Shown here: positions 36,995 to 49,071 of the stretch, piece after piece | Layout of the letters: each line of letters begins with the position of its first letter | Position numbering within the stretch: position 1 is the stretch's first letter | Assembly: GCA_013822345.1 (NCBI GenBank) | Contig: PNKH01000039.1 | Coordinates: 1-60,691 of the forward strand | From: Isosphaera sp. | Lineage (GTDB): Bacteria > Planctomycetota > Planctomycetia > Gemmatales > Gemmataceae | Direction: 5' to 3' | Length of the DNA stretch: 60,691 bases | Program-made: the position numbers and the translations under genes | Notes under the pieces: model-generated | The model's database searches: none | What the model saw: the letters and a program-made list of their open reading frames with translations, nothing else | Told to the model about the DNA's origin: nothing

Positions 36995-39931
36995 ATGTCC
37001 GACCCCGCCCCGGCCTACCGCGGCCTGACCGCCGACGAGGTCGCCCTGAGCCGGCAGAAGCACGGCGCCAACGTCCTCACCCCGCCGCCGCGCGACCCGT
37101 GGTGGAAGCAGTACCTGGAGAAGTTCGACGACCCGGTCATCCGCATCCTGATGATCGCCGCCGCCATCGCCATCGCGGTCGGGGCGATCGACGGCCATTA
37201 CGTCGAGGGCGTCGGGATCATCGTCGCCATCCTCCTCGCCACCTTCCTCGCGTTCTGGAACGAGTACCGGGCGAACAAGGAGTTCGACATCCTGAACAAG
37301 ACGAACGACGACGTGGCGGTGAAGGTGCTCCGCGGCGTCGGGTACACCGCCGTCCCGCGGCGGGACGTGGTCGTCGGGGACGTGGTCCAGGTCGAGGTCG
37401 GGGAGGAGGTGCCGGCCGACGGGCGGGTGCTGGAGGCGGTCGCGTTCCAGGTGAACGAGGCGAAGCTGACCGGGGAGGCCCGGCCGGCCGACAAGGTGCC
37501 CGGCGGCCCGGCCCCGGCCGGCGGCCCGGCCCACGGCACCGCGTACGGCCCCGGCACCCTGCTCCGCGGCACCACCGTCGTCGACGGGTACGGGGTGTAC
37601 GAGGTGACCGCCGTCGGCGACGGGACGGAGATCGGCCGGACGCTGCGGGAGTCGATCGAGGACACCGGCGACCAGAGCACCCTGGACAAGCAGCTGGCCG
37701 GGCTGAGCAAGGTGATCGGGGTCGTCGGGTTCGCGGTCGCCGTCCTGACGTTCGCCGCCCTGGTCGGCCAGGCCGTCCTGAAGGGCCGACTCACCCTGTC
37801 CACCGGGGAGTGGCTGTTCGCGGCGGCGCTGGCGGTCGGGGTCGGGATCGCCCTGGTCCGGGTGTGGCTGCCGATCGTCTACGACGCCCTGGAGCTGGCC
37901 GGGCGCGAGGCCGAGCCGCCGAGCTGGCTGGAGGCCGAGGGGGCGATGCCGTGGCTGAAGTCGGTCGCCCTCGGGGCGGCGGCGTTCGCCGCGGTCGTCG
38001 GGATCGGGATCGCGGCCGGGGTGATCGGGACCGAACCGGCGAAGTGGCTCCCGGCGGAGGCGGGGCGGGCGTTCCTGCTGTACTTCATGATCGCGGTGAC
38101 GATCATCGTGGTCGCCGTCCCGGAGGGGCTGGCGATGAGCGTCACCCTGAGCCTCGCGTACTCGATGCGGAAGATGACCGCGGCCAACACCCTGGTCCGG
38201 CGGATGGACGCGTGCGAGACGATCGGGGCGGTGACGGTCATCTGCTCGGACAAGACCGGGACGCTCACCCGGAACGAGATGCGGGTCCACGAGGGGGAGT
38301 TCGCCGGGGCCGCCGGCCCGGGGCTACCGGCCGACCCGGGGGTGCGCGAGTTGGTCGTCGAGGCGGTCGCGGCGAACACCACCGCCCACCTGAGCCACGA
38401 GCCGGGGGCGCCGGCCGCGGCCGTCGGGAACCCGACCGAGGGGGCCCTGCTGTTGTGGCTGGACGCGGCCGGGGCGGACTACATCGTCGCCCGGAAGGGG
38501 TTCGGCACGAAGACCCAGTGGACGTTCACCACCGAGCGGAAGTTCATGGGGACGTACGGCCGGTCGGCGGCCCTGGGGCGGGACGTGCTGCACGTCAAGG
38601 GGGCGCCGGAGATCGTGCTCGGGCGGTGTACCGCGGTGCACACCCCGGCCGGCCCGCGGCCGCTGACCGACGCGGACCGGCAGGCGGTCGGGGCGGCGCT
38701 GCACGGGTACCAGGGGCGGGGGATGCGGACGCTCGGGTTCGCGTACCACGCGGCCCCGCCGGCGGCCGACCACTCGACCCCGGTCGAGGACCTGGCGGTC
38801 GGGATGGTGTGGCTCGGGTTCGCGGCGATCGCCGACCCGGTGCGGGACGAGGTGCCGGCGGCGGTGGCGGCGTGCGCGCGGGCCGGGGTGGGGGTGAAGG
38901 TGGTGACCGGGGACAACCCGGAGACGGCCCGGGAGGTGGCCCGGCAGATCGGGCTGGTCGGCCCGGCCGACCCGGCCGGGGCGTACCTGACCGGGCCGGA
39001 GTTCGGCAAGCTGGACGACGCGGCGGCGGCCGCCGCCGCCCCGGGGCTGAAGGTGCTGTCGCGGGCCCGGCCGGCGGACAAGCTGCGGCTGGTGAACCTC
39101 CTGAAGGAGCAGGGGGAGGTGGTGGCAGTCACCGGCGACGGGGTGAACGACGGGCCGGCGCTGAACCACGCGGACGTCGGGCTGGCGATGGGGAAGACCG
39201 GGACGTCGGTGGCGAAGGAGGCGAGCGACGTGGTGCTCCTGGACGACTCGTTCGGGAGCATCACGACGGCGATCCGGTGGGGCCGCGGGCTGTACGAGAA
39301 CATCCAGCGGTTCATCCTGTTCCAGCTGACGATCAACGTGGCGGCGCTCGGCCTGGCCCTGCTCGGGCCGTTCATCGGGTTCGAGCTGCCGCTGACGGTC
39401 ATGCAGATGCTGTGGGTGAACCTGATCATGGACACGTTCGCGGCGCTGGCCCTGGCGACCGAGCCGCCGGCGGCCGGGGTGCTGTCGCGGCCGCCGCGGG
39501 ACCCGCGGGCGTTCATCGTGACGCGGAAGATGGCGGTGAACATCTTCGCGACCGCCGGCGTGTTCCTGGCGGTGCTGATCGGGCTCTTGATGTACCTGGA
39601 GCGGGTCGGCGAGCCGGCGCGGTCGGACGCCCCGAACCGGGGCGGGACGATCCTGTTCACGGTGTTCGTGATGCTGCAGTTCTGGAACCTGTTCAACGCG
39701 AAGATGATGAACCGGTCCGGGTCGGTGTTCCCGACGCTCCGTGACAACCCGAGCTTCCTGCTGATCGCGATCGCGATCTTCGCCGGCCAGGTGTTGCTGG
39801 TGCAGTTCGGCGGGGCGGCGTTCCGGACGGTGCCGCTCGACCTGACGGACTGGCTGGTCGTGGTCGGCGGGACGTCGGTGGTGCTCTGGATCGGGGAGCT
39901 GATCCGGCTGACCGCCGGCCGCGACGCGTAG
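36995..39931 (+). CDS. PMCA-type calcium-translocating P-type ATPase
   Basis: A 978-residue membrane pump. Phosphorylated Asp419 is in SDKTGTLT; the hinge is VTGDGVNDGPAL. The calcium site in M4 is VAVPEGLAMS (376-379), and M6 reads NLIMDTFAALALATEPP, the plasma-membrane calcium ATPase signature. The actuator motif is LTGEARP (159-161), where the usual TGES Ser is Ala. Between M3 and M4 there are about 90 extra residues with two more hydrophobic stretches (about 272-292 and 324-344). It would export Ca2+ from the cytoplasm. It continues the direction of the Ter-like genes, 114 bases and one hairpin downstream. Confidence 0.95.
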   Translation: MSDPAPAYRGLTADEVALSRQKHGANVLTPPPRDPWWKQYLEKFDDPVIRILMIAAAIAIAVGAIDGHYVEGVGIIVAILLATFLAFWNEYRANKEFDILNKTNDDVAVKVLRGVGYTAVPRRDVVVGDVVQVEVGEEVPADGRVLEAVAFQVNEAKLTGEARPADKVPGGPAPAGGPAHGTAYGPGTLLRGTTVVDGYGVYEVTAVGDGTEIGRTLRESIEDTGDQSTLDKQLAGLSKVIGVVGFAVAVLTFAALVGQAVLKGRLTLSTGEWLFAAALAVGVGIALVRVWLPIVYDALELAGREAEPPSWLEAEGAMPWLKSVALGAAAFAAVVGIGIAAGVIGTEPAKWLPAEAGRAFLLYFMIAVTIIVVAVPEGLAMSVTLSLAYSMRKMTAANTLVRRMDACETIGAVTVICSDKTGTLTRNEMRVHEGEFAGAAGPGLPADPGVRELVVEAVAANTTAHLSHEPGAPAAAVGNPTEGALLLWLDAAGADYIVARKGFGTKTQWTFTTERKFMGTYGRSAALGRDVLHVKGAPEIVLGRCTAVHTPAGPRPLTDADRQAVGAALHGYQGRGMRTLGFAYHAAPPAADHSTPVEDLAVGMVWLGFAAIADPVRDEVPAAVAACARAGVGVKVVTGDNPETAREVARQIGLVGPADPAGAYLTGPEFGKLDDAAAAAAAPGLKVLSRARPADKLRLVNLLKEQGEVVAVTGDGVNDGPALNHADVGLAMGKTGTSVAKEASDVVLLDDSFGSITTAIRWGRGLYENIQRFILFQLTINVAALGLALLGPFIGFELPLTVMQMLWVNLIMDTFAALALATEPPAAGVLSRPPRDPRAFIVTRKMAVNIFATAGVFLAVLIGLLMYLERVGEPARSDAPNRGGTILFTVFVMLQFWNLFNAKMMNRSGSVFPTLRDNPSFLLIAIAIFAGQVLLVQFGGAAFRTVPLDLTDWLVVVGGTSVVLWIGELIRLTAGRDA

Positions 39932-39937
39932 CGTCCG

Positions 39938-39983
39938 CCGCTTGCGGCGCTGCAGGCGCCACCGCCCGCAACGCCGCAAGCGG
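39938..39983. repeat. 12-bp inverted repeat between convergent genes
   Basis: CCGCTTGCGGCG (39938-39949) pairs with CGCCGCAAGCGG (39972-39983). It lies between the stops of the ATPase and the J-like gene. Confidence 0.75.
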
Positions 39984-39998
39984 TGACCCGAACGCGCT

Positions 39999-41339
39999 CT
40001 ACTGGCCCCCCGCCGTCGCCGTCTGCCAGGCGAGCCGCAGCCCCGCGTCGGCCCGCACGTGCCCGGCCAGGGTCCTGGGCCGCAGGCCGGGGTCGACCTC
40101 GCACGCCCGGCACAACTCCTCGGGGTCGAGCCGCTCGGCCAGGAGGAACGCCAGCAGCGCCGGCCGCATCACGTCGTAGTCGGCCCGGGTGTCACGGGCG
40201 AGGAAGTCGTGGGCGAGCCCGCGGACCACCTCCGGCGGGTACGCGACCGGGTCGACCGCGACCCCGGCGAGGAGACGGGCGAGCCCCTCCAGTACCCGAC
40301 GGTTCCCGGCCGGCCGGGTCGCGGCGTCGAACGCGCGGAGCGTCTCGGGCGGGTCGGCAGCCGCCCACGCCGCGGCCCGGCGGACCGCCTGCCGCCACTC
40401 CTCCGCCCCGGCCCAGGCCAGCCGCACCGCGTCCCGGACCAGCGGCGGCACCCACAGCGTATCCCCCCACACCCGGGCCGCCGCCTCGCGCTCCTCCAGC
40501 AGGTCGAACGCCCACCCCTCACGCAGCTCCAGGTGCCGCAGCCCGGTCAGGAGCTGCCGGCACCGTCCGGACAGCGGGTGTGACACCTCGAACGCGGCGT
40601 GCCCGGCGACCGCGACGAGGTAGGACAGCCAGTCCCGCTCCGGCAGCCCGCCAGCCCGGCCGGCGACCGCGGCCAGGTCGTCCTCCACCACCATCCACGC
40701 CCGCCCGGCGGCCGCCGGCCCGAGCCGCCGCCAGGCGATCTGAAGGACGGCGTGGGACGACGCGTCCGCCGCCTCCGTCAGCCGGCGGTACGGGCCGTGG
40801 AGGGCCCGGTCCGGGTCGGCCGCGACCTCCCGCCGGTACAGTTCGGCCGCCGGGCCGGAGAGCCGGCCGCGGGTCAGAGCCGCGGCCAGCCAGTCGTGCC
40901 GGGTGCGGTCCGGGTCGAGCCCCGGGCGGACCGCCAACAGCCAGTACAGCCGCAGCGCCGGGCCGGGGTCGTCGGGCCGGGCCTGGCCCAGCTCGACCAG
41001 CCGGGAGTACGCCGCCGCCGGGTCGGTGGCGGCGAGCGCCCAGACCGCGTCCTGCGGGTCGGCCGGAGCCGCCGGCCGGGGGGCCGGTTCGTCCCCGGAC
41101 TGTACGGTGACGGTGAACGCCGGCGGGGTCCACCCGCCCCACCGCGTCATCTCCAGGGCCTGCTCGTACGCCTCGCGGACCCGGCGGAACTGCTCGGGGG
41201 CGTGCTCCGGCTTGAACCGGCGGATCAGCCGGGTGTACGCCCGGCGGATGTCCGCCTCGGCCACGCCCGGCTCGACGCCGAGCACCCGGAACGGGTCGGC
41301 CGGCCACTGCCGCGGGTCGTCGGGGAGGTGGTCGGCCAC
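39999..41339 (-). CDS. J-like domain protein lacking the HPD motif
   Basis: A 446-residue protein. Residues of about 14-62 match a J domain: DPFRVLGVEPGVAEADIRRA then YTRLIRRFKPEHAPEQFRRV and REAYEQALEM. Where J proteins have HPD this one has KPE (43-45), so it may not stimulate Hsp70 ATPase. The rest is helical with many Arg/Ala and Trp residues and no known domain. It is the last gene of an operon with an HscC-like Hsp70 and a membrane protein; only 10 bases separate it from the latter. E. coli HscC also has dedicated J partners (DjlB, DjlC). Confidence 0.82.
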   Translation of the reverse strand: MADHLPDDPRQWPADPFRVLGVEPGVAEADIRRAYTRLIRRFKPEHAPEQFRRVREAYEQALEMTRWGGWTPPAFTVTVQSGDEPAPRPAAPADPQDAVWALAATDPAAAYSRLVELGQARPDDPGPALRLYWLLAVRPGLDPDRTRHDWLAAALTRGRLSGPAAELYRREVAADPDRALHGPYRRLTEAADASSHAVLQIAWRRLGPAAAGRAWMVVEDDLAAVAGRAGGLPERDWLSYLVAVAGHAAFEVSHPLSGRCRQLLTGLRHLELREGWAFDLLEEREAAARVWGDTLWVPPLVRDAVRLAWAGAEEWRQAVRRAAAWAAADPPETLRAFDAATRPAGNRRVLEGLARLLAGVAVDPVAYPPEVVRGLAHDFLARDTRADYDVMRPALLAFLLAERLDPEELCRACEVDPGLRPRTLAGHVRADAGLRLAWQTATAGGQ

Positions 41340-41349
41340 GGGGCACCGG

Positions 41350-42509
41350 TCAGGGGTTCGCCTTGGGGCCGACGAAGGCCGCCACTTCGCCGGGCCGGCC
41401 GTACTTCACCCAGGCGTCGTACAGCCCCGGCTTGGCGCCGCCGGCTCGCTCGTACAGCCGGCACTCTTCGATCACCTTCGGCCCGAAGATCCGCTCCCAG
41501 TGGACCGGGGCGTTCGGTACGAGTCCGGTCGCCCCGTCCGGTCTGCCCTTCTCCAACCAGAGCTGATACGACGGCGGGGCCGGCCCCTGTGGGTTGTCGG
41601 CGTACTCGCGGAACAACTCGACTTGGGCCTTGTGGAACAGGGGTGACGTGCGGGGGGTGGTTTGTGGGATGAGCGGCTGGGGGCTGTACGGCCGGTACTC
41701 GGGCGGCGGGAGCGGGGCGCGGGACGGCGACGACCGGTCCGACAGCCCGCCGCCGCACAGCTTCACGATCACCCCGAACCCGACGATCAACAGCCAGTAC
41801 ACCGGCAGGCCGAAGCCGGCCCCCTCGGTCTTGGCACGGGAGGGCTGCGACCCGCCGCCCGCCGGGGACCATGCCGACGGCTCGGGCCACTCCGGAGTCA
41901 CCGGCTCCATCAGCGGCAAGGCCTCCGCCGCCGCGGCGAAGGCGGCCGCGTCGAACGCCGGCGAAAGCCGGGCGGCGAGGACCGGGTCGAGGCCGACCAG
42001 GTCCGGGCGGAGGTGGGCCAGCTCCTTCGTTCCGGCGACGAGGTCGGCGTGCCGGCCGGCGTTCGCCAGCAGCCACCCGTTCCGCCGCACCGCCCGCTCC
42101 CGCGGCGGCAGAACGAACAACTCCTTGACCAGCGCCGCGACCTCCTCGGCCGCCGGGCCCGGAGGGACCGGGTCGGGATCGACATCGAGCCCCGGTTGCA
42201 GGTCGAGCAGCCGGGCCGACACGGGGCCGTCCCCGACGCCGGCGCGGAGGGCGTCCCACGCGGTCCGGCGGGCGGCCGGGGCGACCGACCAGAACTCCCG
42301 CGCGAACGCCTCGACCTCCGCGGCCGCCCCGTCGTCCTCGTCGGGGTCGGCCGGGACGGTGGCGCCGGCGAGGGCGTTGACCGCCGCGACCCGCGCCGGG
42401 GCCGGGACGAACCCGGCCGCCGGCAGCCCGGCCAGGAACGCCGCCGCGGCCTCGGCCGCCGTCGCCCCGGGCGGCAGCCCGAGCGCCTCCGCCGCCCGCT
42501 CACGGGTGG

Positions 42510-42513
<4 letters not shown>
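41350..42513 (-). CDS. Membrane protein of unknown function in the Hsp70 operon
   Basis: A 387-residue protein. The N-terminus ([20 protein letters not shown]) resembles the first helix of J-like domains, but no HPD follows. Residues 60-200 are helical and acidic. One membrane helix is at about 236-255 ([16 protein letters not shown]). The C-terminal 130 residues are soluble with Tyr/Trp and several Glu-Cys/Tyr motifs ([20 protein letters not shown]). The ATG overlaps the Hsp70 stop by 4 bases, so translation is coupled. No family is recognised; it may tether the chaperone to the membrane. Confidence 0.72.
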
Positions 42514-44246
<1,733 letters not shown>

Positions 44247-44416
44247 GCGGGGCGGCGCGGGGACGAGGGGCGGAGCGGGGTCGGGGTCGGCCGGTCGCGC
44301 CGGCGCGGCTCCGGTGATTCTAGTGACCCCCCCTCCCGCCGGGCGGTTCGGCCGGCGGGCATTTTCCCCCCACCCCCCGGCCGGCGGGGATCCGCCGGTC
44401 GGGGCGGCCGCGTCGG

Positions 44417-45934
44417 TCAGATGACGCCGAGGTCGCCGAACACGTCGTCGTCGCTGGTGGACGCGTCGTTGGCGAACACCGACGTGCCGAAGGCGTCCGC
44501 GATCCCGCCCGGCGAGACGTACACGCCGCCGCCCAGCCCCGACCCGGCGGTGCCCCCGGCCGTCGCCGCCCCGCCCTCGGCCCGGTTGAACGCGACGACG
44601 CCGGTGTTCAGCGACAGGGCGGTCGACCCGAAGGCGGGGCTGATCGCCTGGCCGTTGTAGACCCCGCCGCCCAGGCCGTTGCCGGACGCGCCGCCGACGC
44701 TCACCCCGCCGGCGGCACGGTTCAGGGCGACCAGCGTGCGGGCGACCTCCATCGTCCCGCCGTTGTCGTTGGCGAGGCCGCCGCCGAGGCCGTTGCCGGC
44801 GATCACCCCGGCCCCGCCGACGGCCTCGTTGCCGACGACCGTGCTGTCGATCACCCGCATCACGGCGCGGAGGGTGCTCGGCGGGGTGCCGAACGGGGCC
44901 TTCAGGTTGGCGATGGCCCCGCCGCGGCCGAACTGCGACGGGCCGCCCGCCCCGCCAGCCCCGCCGACGGCCTGGTTGCCCGTGAACGTGGAACGCCGGA
45001 CGGTGAACGTCGAGTCCCCGCTTAGCGCGGACTGGGCGATCGCCCCGCCGGACGCGCCGCCGCCGCCGAGCTGGACGCTCGCCCCGCCGACCGCCCGGTT
45101 GCCGCGGAACAGGCTGTCGCTGACGGTGAACGTACCCGCGTCGTTCATGACGGCCCCGCCCAGGCCGTTGGCGCGGGACGTGGCCCCGACCCCGGCCGTC
45201 CCGCCGACGGCCTGGTTGTCCAGGAAGGTGCTCCGGGTGACGGCGGCCGTCGCCGGCACAGCCGCCGTCCCGATCGAGAAGATGGCCCCGCCCAGGGCGG
45301 CCCCGGCCGGCAGGCCGGGGGTGGTCGCGGTGGCGGGGATGCCGTCCCCGCCGGTGGCCCGGTTGCCGACGAACAGGGTGTCCCGAACCGTCAGCGTGCC
45401 GGCGTTGAAGACGCCGCCGCCGAAGGCGTCCACGGGGGGGCCGAAGCCGGCCACGCCGACGACCTCGTTGTCGGACACGACTGCGCGGGACAGGGTCAGG
45501 GTGCCGTCGTTGCGGATGCCGCCGCCCCGCAGCAGGGCGTTCCCGCGGGTGATGGTCAGCCCGTCGATGGCGACGACCGCCCCGGCGTCGATCCGGAACA
45601 CCCGGCTGGTGTCGTTCCCGCTGACCGCCACCCGGCCGGCCCCGGGGCCGTCGATCCGCACGTCGTCGGTGATCGCCAACTCCCCGCTCGTCAGGGTGAC
45701 GGTACCGCGGGCCGCGGGGGCGAACCGGATGACGTCGGCCCCGGGGGTGTCGTTGGCGGCCGCGATCGCCGCCCGCAGCGACCCGAGGCCGGCGTCGGCG
45801 AGGGTGCGGACCGTGAACGTGGCCGGGACGGTCCGGCCCTCCAGCCGCTCGACCCGGAGCGGGGCCGGGCGGGGTGCGGGGGCGCCCGGGCGATGGGCGG
45901 AGCGGGCGGGCCGCAGCCAGGATGGCAGACGCAT
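44417..45934 (-). CDS. Secreted parallel beta-helix protein with LEGRTVPA-type N-terminal motif
   Basis: A 505-residue protein. It starts [15 protein letters not shown] and carries [16 protein letters not shown], an N-terminal motif common in large exported planctomycete proteins. From residue 50 on it is a repeat protein rich in Gly, Asn and Ala: [19 protein letters not shown], then many rungs like [20 protein letters not shown] and [13 protein letters not shown]. This is the pattern of choice-of-anchor or CSLREAI-type beta-helix surface proteins. There is no C-terminal sorting signal. Start ATG 45934 is chosen because the motif region begins there. Confidence 0.82.
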   Translation of the reverse strand: MRLPSWLRPARSAHRPGAPAPRPAPLRVERLEGRTVPATFTVRTLADAGLGSLRAAIAAANDTPGADVIRFAPAARGTVTLTSGELAITDDVRIDGPGAGRVAVSGNDTSRVFRIDAGAVVAIDGLTITRGNALLRGGGIRNDGTLTLSRAVVSDNEVVGVAGFGPPVDAFGGGVFNAGTLTVRDTLFVGNRATGGDGIPATATTPGLPAGAALGGAIFSIGTAAVPATAAVTRSTFLDNQAVGGTAGVGATSRANGLGGAVMNDAGTFTVSDSLFRGNRAVGGASVQLGGGGASGGAIAQSALSGDSTFTVRRSTFTGNQAVGGAGGAGGPSQFGRGGAIANLKAPFGTPPSTLRAVMRVIDSTVVGNEAVGGAGVIAGNGLGGGLANDNGGTMEVARTLVALNRAAGGVSVGGASGNGLGGGVYNGQAISPAFGSTALSLNTGVVAFNRAEGGAATAGGTAGSGLGGGVYVSPGGIADAFGTSVFANDASTSDDDVFGDLGVI

Positions 45935-46084
45935 CGGAAGGACTCCACGGGTGGTGTGGCCTGCGATCGGGCGATGGGGCACCGGTCCCGGCGCGCAGGC
46001 CGTGCGCCAGGTGGTGCCGGGCCGGAGGGGCTTGCCTGGCGGTCAGGCCCCCCACCGGCCGCTCTGCGTTTCCGCCCGCGTCGG

Positions 46085-48052
46085 TTACGGCTGAAGGGCC
46101 GTCCCGAGGCGGTCGGCGAAGGCGAACAGGTCGAGGAGGCCCACCCGGTCGTCGCCGTCGACATCCAGGTACGCCAGATAGCCCGGGTCGCCGGCCCGGC
46201 GGCCGAAGGTGGTCAAGAACCGACCCAGGTCGCGGAGGTCCACGTCCCGGTCGCCGTCCCCGTCCCCGTACAGCCGGAAGAAGGCGTCGGAGCGGTCCCC
46301 GCCGGCGGTCCCGTCCCCGTCCCCGTCGAGTTCCTGCCCCAGCAGGTCCTCGGTGCGATCGCCCCGGACGGTCAGGGCGTAGTTCCCGTCCGCCAGCGAC
46401 CCGCCGACGACCCCGGGGCCGGTGAAGGTGAGGACGGCGACCGTCCGGCCGTCGAGGACGGAGGCGGCGACGGCCAGGGCGACCGGCGCCCCGTCGCGGC
46501 GGCGCAGCTCGAAACTCCCGGGGCCGATCGTCACCTGGCGGTCGAAGGTGACGGTGAGGCTCTGGACCGCCGACCGCTGGGCCGACCCGTCGTTGACGAC
46601 CACGCTCTCGACCCGCGCCGCCGGCGGGTTCGCCCGGGCCGAGTCCCCGCGGCTGGCGACCAGCACCCGCAGCCGGTCGGACAGTGCCTGGAGGCGGGCC
46701 GGGTCGGTGTCCGCGGCCAGGTTCCGCAGCTGGAACGGGTCGGTCCGCAGGTCGTACATCTCCCGGAACCCGTCGGCGTACTCCACGTACACCTCGTGCC
46801 GGGTGTGCAGGGCGAAGCCCGGCGCGCCGGGCTGCATCGGCGGGTTGCGGTAGATCTCCACGAGGAAGTCGGACCGCCACTGGTTCGGCGGCACGTCCCC
46901 GGCGAACAGCGGGGCCAGCGACCGCCCGTCCGTCTCCCGGCCGGCGGGCGCCGCCGCCAGTTCGGCCACGGTCGGGGCGAAGTCGATGTTCGTCACGAGG
47001 TGGTCGACGGTGACCCCGGCCCGGACGCCCGGGCCGCGGACCACCAGCGGCACCCGGATCGACTCCTCGTAGACTTCCCCCTTCCCCTGGAGGATGCGGT
47101 GCTGGCCGAGGAAGTACCCGTTGTCGGAGGTGAAGACGACGTAGGTGTTCTCCAGCTCGCCGCGGGCGGCGAGCGCCTCGACGATCGACGCGACCCCCTC
47201 GTCGAGCGCCTGCAGGGACTCCAGCCGGGCCTGGTACTGCCGGTCGATCGCGGCGACCTGGGCGGGCGTGAGCGGCGGCAGGTTGCGGAGGTGCGGCGGC
47301 TTGTCGGACACGTCCGCCTCGTCGAACGACGGCGGGCGCGGCGCCTGAACCCCGGCGAATGTGCCGAGGTGGCGCGGGGCGGGGATCGGCGGCCCGTTGG
47401 GGGTGCCCTGGGCGTGCGGGGCGCTGGGGGCGAAGAGGGCGAAGAACGGCTGGTCGTCGTTCAGCTCGGCCCGGTCGAGGAACGAGACGACCCGGGCGGC
47501 CAGCACGTCCGTGGAGTAGTCCTCCGGCCGGTCCCCGAAGCGGATCACCGTGCCGTTGTCGTTGACGCCGTAGTTGTAGTACCCCGGGGCGCCGCCGTAG
47601 GTGCCGAACCAGTCGTCCCACCCGGGCGGGACGTAGGTCGAGTCCTCCGGGTACCCGACCAGGTACTTGCCGACGCGCCCGGTGAGGTAGCCGGCGTCCT
47701 GCAGCCAGGTGGCGAGGGTGTTCTCGTCGCCGAGCGTGGCCGGGTCGCCGTCGGTCCGCAGGTCCACGAACTTCTGGAAGCCCCCCTGCGGCGGGACGTT
47801 GTGGAGGATCTGGTGGTTGTGGGAGTACTGCCCGGTCAGGATCGACACGTTCGACGGGCAGCACAGGGGGTTGGTGACGTACGCGCTGGTGAAGGTCGTC
47901 CCCTGGTCGGCCAGCAGCGCCTGCAGCCGCGGCATGGACCGGACGCTCTCGGCGTCCAGGTCGTCGGCCAGGATGAAGACGAAGTTCGGCCGTGCGGTCG
48001 GCACGAGCCGGCTCTCGAGTTGCTCGATACCGAGGCGGGTGCGCGTCGTCAC
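46085..48052 (-). CDS. Sulfatase with C-terminal dockerin-like calcium repeats
   Basis: A 655-residue protein. N-terminal [11 protein letters not shown] is a planctomycete surface-protein motif. The sulfatase domain begins [16 protein letters not shown]; the formylglycine site reads [18 protein letters not shown], close to glucosamine-6-sulfatases (CCPSR), with Asn for the Arg of the C-x-P-S-R motif. [13 protein letters not shown] and [12 protein letters not shown] follow. Residues of about 520-600 are a beta-sandwich, and the end holds two calcium-type loops ([35 protein letters not shown]). AAGGAG 6 bases upstream favours the GTG at 48052 over that at 48067. Confidence 0.9.
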   Translation of the reverse strand: MTTRTRLGIEQLESRLVPTARPNFVFILADDLDAESVRSMPRLQALLADQGTTFTSAYVTNPLCCPSNVSILTGQYSHNHQILHNVPPQGGFQKFVDLRTDGDPATLGDENTLATWLQDAGYLTGRVGKYLVGYPEDSTYVPPGWDDWFGTYGGAPGYYNYGVNDNGTVIRFGDRPEDYSTDVLAARVVSFLDRAELNDDQPFFALFAPSAPHAQGTPNGPPIPAPRHLGTFAGVQAPRPPSFDEADVSDKPPHLRNLPPLTPAQVAAIDRQYQARLESLQALDEGVASIVEALAARGELENTYVVFTSDNGYFLGQHRILQGKGEVYEESIRVPLVVRGPGVRAGVTVDHLVTNIDFAPTVAELAAAPAGRETDGRSLAPLFAGDVPPNQWRSDFLVEIYRNPPMQPGAPGFALHTRHEVYVEYADGFREMYDLRTDPFQLRNLAADTDPARLQALSDRLRVLVASRGDSARANPPAARVESVVVNDGSAQRSAVQSLTVTFDRQVTIGPGSFELRRRDGAPVALAVAASVLDGRTVAVLTFTGPGVVGGSLADGNYALTVRGDRTEDLLGQELDGDGDGTAGGDRSDAFFRLYGDGDGDRDVDLRDLGRFLTTFGRRAGDPGYLAYLDVDGDDRVGLLDLFAFADRLGTALQP

Positions 48053-48186
48053 GTTCGTCTCCTTCACGGGTGTGGTCTGCGCGGGTCAACGACGGCCCGG
48101 CGGCGCGCAGGCCGTGCGGGGCCGGGCCGGTGGGGTTGCCTGGCGGCGAGGCCCCACCGGCCGCCTTCGTTCAACGGGCCGTCACG

Positions 48187-48924
48187 TCACGACAGGTTCC
48201 CGGCCGACGCGCCCTTCCCGGGCGCCGTCCTCCGCCGCCGGCGGTAGCCGAGCAGGACAAGGGCGGCGGTCCCGCACAGGGCGAGCGACGCCGGCTCGGG
48301 GACGGCGGCTTGCACCGGCGAGTTGCCGTCGTCCGGGGCGAGGTCGGAGATCTGCACGTTCAGCCCCACGCCGTTCCGCGGCCAGATGTTGTACGTCCAC
48401 GCCTCCGGCGGCCGGGTCGCCATGGGGAGCAGCACGCTCAGGGGCACCTGGACGGTGAACTCGTTCCCGACGATGGTGATGTCGGCCGGGCTCAGCGGGG
48501 TCGACACGCCGGCCACGATGTTGTTGAACAGGCCGGTGCCGTCCGGGTTGATGCGCACGACGGAGTCGAACAGGACGTTCGGCCCGACGACGGGCGGGGC
48601 GGCGGGCGACAGGGTGAACCGGGGCGTGCCCAGGCCGCGGTCCAGCCCGATCAGGTACAGCCCGCCGACCGCCTGCGTGTCCGCGATCGCCCCGGCCATC
48701 CGGCCGAAGATGACCAACCGGTCCCCGACCAGGGTGACCTCGTGGGCTACCACGTCCAGGCCCGGGAGTTGCGGCCCGGTGTACGTGGGGAGGAAGTCCC
48801 CGACCGGGTCGAGGATCAGGACCGCGCGGGCGGGACTGGGCGGCCCGGCGAGCAGCAAGGCGGCGGCGAGCAGTGCCCCGGCCGGGGCAACCCGCCGCGA
48901 GGGGCGGAACGAGCGCGGTGACAT
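48187..48924 (-). CDS. PEP-CTERM sorting-domain protein
   Basis: A 245-residue exported protein with a signal peptide (VAPAGALLAAALLLAGPPSP). The C-terminus has VPEPASLALCGTAALVLLGY followed by RRRRR, the PEP-CTERM signal: motif, membrane helix and basic tail, recognised by an exosortase. The middle part is beta-rich with no known domain (FNNIVAGVSTPLSPADITIV). Probably anchored or released at the cell surface. No exosortase gene is in the window. Confidence 0.9.
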   Translation of the reverse strand: MSPRSFRPSRRVAPAGALLAAALLLAGPPSPARAVLILDPVGDFLPTYTGPQLPGLDVVAHEVTLVGDRLVIFGRMAGAIADTQAVGGLYLIGLDRGLGTPRFTLSPAAPPVVGPNVLFDSVVRINPDGTGLFNNIVAGVSTPLSPADITIVGNEFTVQVPLSVLLPMATRPPEAWTYNIWPRNGVGLNVQISDLAPDDGNSPVQAAVPEPASLALCGTAALVLLGYRRRRRTAPGKGASAGNLS

Positions 48925-49071
48925 GTCAGCCCTCCCACGGGGTGGTCTGCGATAAGAAAACGACGGCCCCGGCGGCGCGCAGACCGTGTGCGCCGAGGCG
49001 GCGGGGACTTACCCCCATCCGGAGTTCACGGGACTGGCGACCTCACCCGGGTGACGTGACGGCCCGGGTCG

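Noticed and set aside
44679-46094. A 471-codon open frame opposite the beta-helix gene
   Set aside because: It is a Pro/Ala/Arg-rich shadow of a repeat-containing, GC-rich gene; there is no ribosome site or domain, and the minus-strand gene has a recognised fold.
46085-48247. Very long open frames on the plus strand opposite the sulfatase
   Set aside because: At this GC content stop codons are rare in all frames; the translation is Val/Arg/Gly-rich with no motif, while the minus strand encodes a complete sulfatase.
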